64,000 nt of DNA from Cerioporus squamosus. Lineage: Eukaryota > Basidiomycota > Agaricomycetes > Polyporales > Polyporaceae. The stretch covers positions 62,001 through 126,000 of the forward strand of contig JABYQS010000007.1 of assembly GCA_022592435.1 (NCBI GenBank). The letters run 5' to 3'. Shown here piece after piece: positions 58,368 through 64,000 of the stretch; positions within the stretch are counted from its first letter, which is position 1; the number at the start of each line of letters is the position of its first letter. Under the pieces are notes generated by a model. The model did no database searches. It was not told where the DNA came from and saw only the letters and a list, made by a program, of their open reading frames with translations. Position numbers and translations under genes: made by a program.

Positions 58368-60596
58368 TTACTGTTTAATGAGCTTCTCGATGGCGTCCAT
58401 CGACAAGGCTGCAATTCAAAAGCACATCAGTATCTGCCACGATGATAGACATTGCACACAGCTTACACTTCGGACGCTCGATAGGGAGACCAAGTGCTGT
58501 GAAGCGACGGCGCAGTTTGAGATCCACGCAGTAAATTCAAGGTAGATAATGCGTACCTTTCGCCCACACGTACTGAGTGAGACAGCCGAGTGCTGCAGGT
58601 AGGGAATTAGATGACCTTTGTACAAGGGGTGATGCATATGAATGAGGACACACCTCTCGACACGCCGAAGATAACGGTGTAATACTGCAATGCAAGGTGT
58701 TATCACACTAGCCCATTGATGAGCACCAACGGTTACATACCTTGAACTGTGTGAGACCGTAGTGGTAGAGAACACACCCTGCGCAGCAACCAGTCAACAC
58801 GCGTGACAGACTGGTTATAAGGGAGACGATGACTTACCAGAGGCCGCATCGACGTTGGGGTAGGGGTTCTTAGTCTTGCCATGCTCCTTGAGGACGGCAG
58901 GCGCAACCTCATACGTCTGGAGAGAGGTTTAACCATCATTCGGACTGCACAGACTTAGCTTCGGCGTCACTAACCTTCTTGACCAGCTGTACGATGGGAT
59001 CTGCGAGCAACTCGGGCCGGGTGTCGCAGAAGGCCTGAAGTGCCATGAAACGTGGGTCTGGGTTTCTGAGCACGCCGTGACCATATCTTCGTCGACACGT
59101 TCAGCAAAGAGCACGAAACCGATGACAGAACAGGTACTTACCCAGGAACAACTTGGCCGCTCTTCAGCGTCCTCCAAAGGTACTCCTTGATGTGGTCGTG
59201 TGAGATGTTGTCGCCGAGCTCTTTCTGCATGCTCATCTGCCACCTCAGGACTTCCTGGTTGGCAAGACTGCAGTACATATACTGTCATCAACCCATCAAG
59301 AAGACTATGGCGATAGATACGCACCCGTGAAGCGGTCCGGCGAGGGCGTACAAACCCGCGGCGTACGACAGGTATGGATCCGCCAATGTAGAGCCAACAA
59401 GGTCTGCAGAACGCTGTCAGGCACTGCGGACATATACACACAATATGACTGACGAGAGGTATGGGCAGACGCATTTCCACCCTCGTGGTCACCGTGGATT
59501 GCAATGTAGAGACGCAAGTACTCCGTCAGGTCGTAATTGCCCCCGAAGCCGAGCATGTTCACGTAGTTACCTGTCGGTCAGCGCCCGTAAGTCCGCACTC
59601 GACCGCATACACTTATCGCCGCCAACTCACCAACGAGGTCAAGGTCCTTGTTGATCTTAGGGATGTGCTGGCCGGGATTGTAAATGTTCCGGTAGATGCG
59701 CGCAGCTAGTGCGGGGAGACGAGCCAGGAGATTGAGCGAGTCCTCCAAGGCGTACGTCCAGTACTCGCTCTTCTTGATACCACGCTCGTACGCTGCCTGG
59801 AACTTGCTCTCGTGATTCAGCGCAGCAACACCCATGCCAAGCTGGGTCATCGGGTGGAGAGTGGGAGGCAAGCTGGCGGTGGGATAAGGCTCGGAGCTGT
59901 AAGACATCGCAGGGTACACTCACGAGTCAATGAGCTTCTCAATGTACTCGGGCAGCTCTCCTTTCTCTGCAAGCTCGCGAGAGAGCTGACGCGTCTCTTC
60001 CTCCGTGGGGACCTTCCCTGTAAGGAGAAGCCAGAACATGCTTTCCGCAATGATCTCCTTGCCCCCTGGAGCTGCCGGAAGGACCTTCTGGCAATCCTGG
60101 ATAGTCATTCCGTGGAACCGGATACCCTGCAATTAAATACGGAGGTCAAGCACGATACATACCTAGTGCAAGTCGGACTGCTATACCTCATTAGGGTCCA
60201 GGACGGAGGCCTCCCAGAGCATCGCCTTCAGACCCCGCATACCACCAACGACATGCTCGACCTGTAAGCAGCACACACGTCGGTACGTTCCGCACTCATC
60301 GTCAACAGTGTACGCACCTTGACATCGCCGAGAACAGCCTGCCCATGCTCGGTTTTCTGACCATCCAATAAATGTCGGGCACACGCTGGCTCCATGTTAT
60401 AGACTCACAAGCTGCTTGAGCTGGAGCTGCTTCTTCGGGATGACTTCCTCAAGGACTTCTCTCACAGTCTACAAGTCGCGATAAGTCTCGGGCAGGGCGT
60501 ACACAGGAGTTCCGTCCGGACCTTGGTGGACGCAAGGCGTCGCTGCGCGAAGCCGCGCGAGAGGCAGCGGGTGGTGGATGCGCTGTTCTTGAACAT
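58368..60596 (-). CDS. CIT1: Citrate synthase, mitochondrial
   Basis: The enzyme condenses acetyl-CoA and oxaloacetate at the entry of the TCA cycle. The start ATG at 60596 gives a mitochondrial presequence ([20 protein letters not shown], then LASTK), which splices in phase to [20 protein letters not shown]. The mature part has [80 protein letters not shown], and the active-site blocks [34 protein letters not shown] and DAASGVLYHYGL. The active-site His residues and Asp are present. It ends [11 protein letters not shown], with no peroxisomal tripeptide, so a mitochondrial location fits. About ten introns are removed. Divergent from SEC66 with 348 bp between starts. Confidence 0.95.
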
Positions 60597-60944
60597 GTGT
60601 GCGTGCGACTGGGTGCGAGGAGGGATGTGCGGGGCAGGATGCGGGGTAGGAGGGAGCTGGGCCTGTTCCCCGCACTCCCCCGCACTTTCATATGAATCCG
60701 ACGCGCCTGGGCATCGCGTCCGGTGCGGCCGCGTGACCGCCCTCCCACGGGCGGCACTTCCACGGGAGTCGGTCGGAACCCGGCCGGCATACGGCGTTAC
60801 CGGGGACGCGCGCTAGATGACGTAAGGAGGCATTGCCTGATCGGGGATGCGACACGCGACCGAGGCCACGCGAAGAGATTCGTGTCAGTTTGCCAGCAGA
60901 TCGTGTTCAGCAAGGCCCTCGTCCGTCCTCCATCGCCCGCCGCG
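60597..60944. other. Bidirectional promoter, citrate synthase and SEC66
   Basis: Spacer of 348 GC-rich bases between divergent starts. No TATA box was seen. Confidence 0.45.
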
Positions 60945-61872
60945 ATGGCCTCCGTCCTCGTCCCCGTGCTCTACGTCTTCATTGTCTTCGGCTCTCTCCT
61001 CGTATTCAGCTCTTTCTACCGGCGAAGAAACGCGCGTATGTCGCACTCCGGACGCCTATGACGCATCGCTAATCTGTTCGTCCGCTTGCAGAGAAAGTAT
61101 TCGAGCCCTACTTCCCTCAGCACCACGAACGCGATGTCTACTTCTCCCTCCTGCAAATGTCCGATCCCCCTGCTCCGGAGACTCTCCTCAAGGCTGCACT
61201 CGTCCGTCGCGCCATGACCGACGTTACACGTATCATCCGCCTTCGGGAGGACAAGCCCGCACTCCAGAATCTCCTGCAGAAAGGCTCGATCGGAGATGAC
61301 CTCTGGAACAGTCTTCTCGCCGCTGAGAAGGAGCTGGAGGCCGAAATCCTCGAGGTTGCGGCAGAGGCCAACGCATATGTCGAGGGATGGGGCAGTGTGA
61401 TCTTCCAAACGGCGACCGAAATGATGCACAACGAGAAGATGCGCTCTCTCGTAGAACAAATCCCTGCGATCCGCGCCGAAGCCGGTACGTCCAACTTCGC
61501 ATAATTGTCACAGACGTCATGATTCCAATGTGTTCTCTGTCATTTAGAGCGCAAGTACGGGAAGCACCCGCTGCCCAAACTCACCGTCGAACATGCCCCG
61601 CCCACCTCTCCCGCCGCCGCCGTATCCACGCCATCGACGCCCGCGCGTTCCGTAACACCAGTCCCCGCCAAATCGAACGGTCTTGCACCGCCCAGCGCTG
61701 GCGCTGACAGCGGCACACTCAGCGACAGTGAACGGTCAGATGTCGCGTCGCCTACGTCTCCGCGTTCGCCTTCGAAATCTGTGAGCATATCCTCTCCTTC
61801 TACTGTCTTGCCTTCCGCTCATGTTCGCACATCATCTAGTCTCCGTCGAAGAAGTCGAAGAAGCGTAAGTAA
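60945..61872 (+). CDS. SEC66: ER translocation complex subunit Sec66/Sec71
   Basis: Sec66 is part of the Sec62/63 complex that helps post-translational import into the ER. The start ATG at 60945 opens MASVLVPVLYVFIVFGSLLV, which is the single membrane anchor, then FSSFYRRRNAQKVFEPYFPQ and HHERDVYFSLLQM. The family core follows: PETLLKAALVRRAMTDVTRI, RLREDKPALQNLLQKGSIGD, DLWNSLLAAEKELEAEILEV, EANAYVEGWGSVIFQTATEM. The C-terminal tail is Ser/Pro-rich and basic; the last exon begins after the AG near 61839 and reads SPSKKSKKRK before the stop at 61870-61872. Four introns or so are present. The match in length and order to fungal Sec66 is good. Confidence 0.92.
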
Positions 61873-62109
61873 TCTATACACAGTCATTATTATTTCCTTG
61901 TTCGCTGTTCATACCATGGGCAATACGATTGGAGATGGTGTACACTCTTTAGGGGGGCGTTATACAGTGAGAGAAAAGCTAGAAAGTCAGGGCAGGAGTA
62001 CATGTGAGAGACAGACCGGATGCAACTACTGGACGAACAACACGATGACGCTACTACCGACACCACCATAGTCCGTCAACACAAACAAGGACGTGGGGGC
62101 GACAGCCAA
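61873..62109. other. Convergent 3' regions
   Basis: Short spacer between SEC66 and the deubiquitinase; nothing notable. Confidence 0.4.
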
Positions 62110-64000
62110 TCATCCGCGGATGACGATCGCCTTCTCCCCAGCCCCTGTGCGTGTCTTGCCGGACTTGTCTACGTGATCGAGGCCAAGACAGTCCTCCGGC
62201 GCGAACTTGTGATCGTAGATCGTGTCCTCTGCGTGATCAGTGAGCATATATCTAAGGAGACGCAGCACGGTGCAGGCCACTTACCGTCCTCGATGTAGGA
62301 TGGCTGCTTGAAGGTTGCGACCTGGATCAGCGCGAAGCGGTACTTCGCAAAGTCCTTGTCCGACACGCCTATTCGTGCCTGGAGGCGCTTCTTCGTCTCG
62401 GAGAACTTCTCGCCCTATACCAAGCACAGATGGTTCAATCACCATGACATATTGCGGTCAACCACTGAGACACGTACGGGCTTGACGACGAAGCGGAACG
62501 GTACGCCGTGCGTGCGCGACACCTCCTTCGAGAAGTGGAACACGCTGATGACCTTGTCCGCGTCGTCCGCTTCGAGCTCTTCCCGTGGAATTTCCTACAC
62601 GGTCACGCCCGTCAACGCTGTCATCTCGCGCAGCTAAGGGCGCAACCACTGACCTCCGCGTACAGCTCGACCGGGTCCGGAATGTTTCCGATCATCTCTG
62701 AACCCGTGAACTCCTTCTGCGTCTTGCCGTCCTTCGACACCTCGAAGACGCGGATCTTGCCCGTGCCCCCGGGCGTGAGCTTGACCTGCTTCGAGAGATC
62801 GGTAGCGAGGTCGTGAACAGAGCTCGTCTTGGGGAGCAGGAAGGGGTGTGTTGACTCCTCCTTGTTGTGGATGCCCGTCCAGATCACCTTCAAACTGCGC
62901 TTCGTCTCGAGCTCGACAATCGAGACGTCCAGCTTCTCGTAGAGGATGACTGTTGTCTGCGGGTTGACGTAGTTCGGCTGCATGATCTCCTGTATGCTCT
63001 GGTTCAGTGACCGCTTGAGCACTTGCTTCGCCGAGCCGTTGGATGCATGCGTCGTTGTGAAACGCAGTTTGATGGGATCCCAGCCAAGTTTCTCGCCGAC
63101 CTTCGCAGACATCTAGTCGCCCCATGAGTTAGTTCTCAGCGATGCACCCCCAACCCAGTATAACACATACCATATCATAGTTCTGCTTCTTGCTCAGCGT
63201 TAGGTGGAACTCAGGGTGTTCTGCATCTGCCTCCTCGTATTTCGGCTTGAAGAGAATCATGACACGGTTCTGGAGGAAGTCGTAGTACTGCACAGGGTTT
63301 GAGTAGAGACCTTGCGCCTCAAAGTCATGCAACCTTCAATAGGTCAGTGGCGACTTCATCTTGAATCTGACAAATGACTTACTCCTTCTCGGGCACGTCC
63401 ACTTGGAAACAGATGATGTCACCGTCCTGGATCTCACTCTGCGTGAAGGTGAGTTTAGGCTTCATGAGCTCAATCATGCCAGGTTTGATTTCCTATACGG
63501 TTCAGGGTCAACGAATTGTCGATATATGTCATCGTCACTGTGCCTTACCTCGTAGAGCTTCAGAGGGGTGCCTGGCGTCCATCGCATTCGCTCGTTGATG
63601 ATAGGGATGATGTCCGAAACCTTGCTCGCTCGAGGCACGTACACCTTGCCAACACCTGTCAGCCTCTGGTTTGCAATATCGAAGTGCTTGAGGAAGATCA
63701 TGATCGAGCCACCAGGAATCTCCGGCTAGAAAACATGGCGTTAGCAGCATATCAAGATCTCTGTAACAGATACGAACATTTGATGGGTCCGGAATGACGT
63801 CGAGGTACAGTCGGAGGTCGTTCTGTTGTCGTACGGCCATGTTGTTGCGGATCACTTCGACAGCTACACAAGAAGTTGAGAAGGACACCCTTCACACTGG
63901 CATCCTGGGACGTACTAAGTCCGGGCTCATTCTCCGGGATATGAGTGTCTGGTCGGACAGTTTTGTTCTGTCGATTGACCAACACCCACAAGCGGACCTG
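62110..64000 (-). CDS. UBP15: Ubiquitin carboxyl-terminal hydrolase, USP7/UBP15 type (C-terminal part)
   Basis: The C-terminal ubiquitin-like (HUBL/ICP0-binding) domains of a USP7/Ubp15 deubiquitinase are visible; the catalytic domain lies beyond the right edge. In order: RLWVLVNRQNKTVRPDTHIP, GSIMIFLKHFDIANQRLTGV, GKVYVPRASKVSDIIPIINE, RMRWTPGTPLKLYEEIKPGM, DGDIICFQVDVPEKELHDFE, VQYYDFLQNRVMILFKPKYE, YVNPQTTVILYEKLDVSIVE, VIWTGIHNKEESTHPFLLPK and VPFRFVVKPGEKFSETKKRL. It ends GEKAIVIRG. The protein would remove ubiquitin from substrates in the nucleus and at peroxisomes or endosomes, as for its relatives. Frames join over several short introns. Partial at the 5' end. Confidence 0.9.

Overview
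The window looks like nuclear DNA of a filamentous basidiomycete, probably an Agaricomycete close to the Polyporales. Genes are split by many short GT-AG introns of about 50-65 bp. Base composition is moderately GC-rich, genes lie closely on both strands, and the protein families are fungal. The species call is inference; intron style and protein families are what the sequence shows. I recognise 20 apparently intact or window-truncated genes with a named family or function, two conserved genes without a clear function, one AT-hook gene with a single-base frame break, and two heavily frameshifted pseudogenes. I found no tRNA, rRNA, CRISPR array or intact transposon.

Left part (1-14 kb): a kynureninase runs off the left edge (minus). 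It is followed by a plasma-membrane syntaxin (minus), three tandem aldo-keto reductases of the pyridoxal reductase type (plus) and asparagine synthetase (plus). The first two reductases sit in a roughly 2.45-kb tandem duplication that carries promoter and downstream sequence. All three share a 20-nt microexon.

Middle part (14-33 kb): a DH-PH Rho exchange factor (minus), a METTL21-like methyltransferase (plus), an EF-hand-like protein (minus) and the spliceosomal helicase PRP28 (plus). A 5.8-kb stretch without a recognisable gene follows, then a HAL4/SAT4-type kinase (plus).

Decay zone (33-42 kb): a frameshifted trypsin-like protease relic, the ER lectin YOS9 (intact, minus), an AT-hook gene with a one-base break, and a kynurenine 3-monooxygenase pseudogene (minus). 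About 1.7 kb without a gene follows.

Right part (43-64 kb): densely packed housekeeping genes. These are phosphatidylinositol synthase, a mitochondrially targeted AAA ATPase, the SMC5/6 subunit NSE1, phosphatidylserine synthase, DNA primase large subunit, the PP2A B56 subunit, a proline-rich conserved protein, mitochondrial citrate synthase, SEC66, and the C-terminal part of a USP7/UBP15 deubiquitinase running off the right edge. Several pairs are divergent with 240-350 bp between start codons, so they probably share promoters. There is no obvious metabolic cluster, although two CDP-alcohol phosphotransferases and two kynurenine-pathway loci fall in the same 64 kb.
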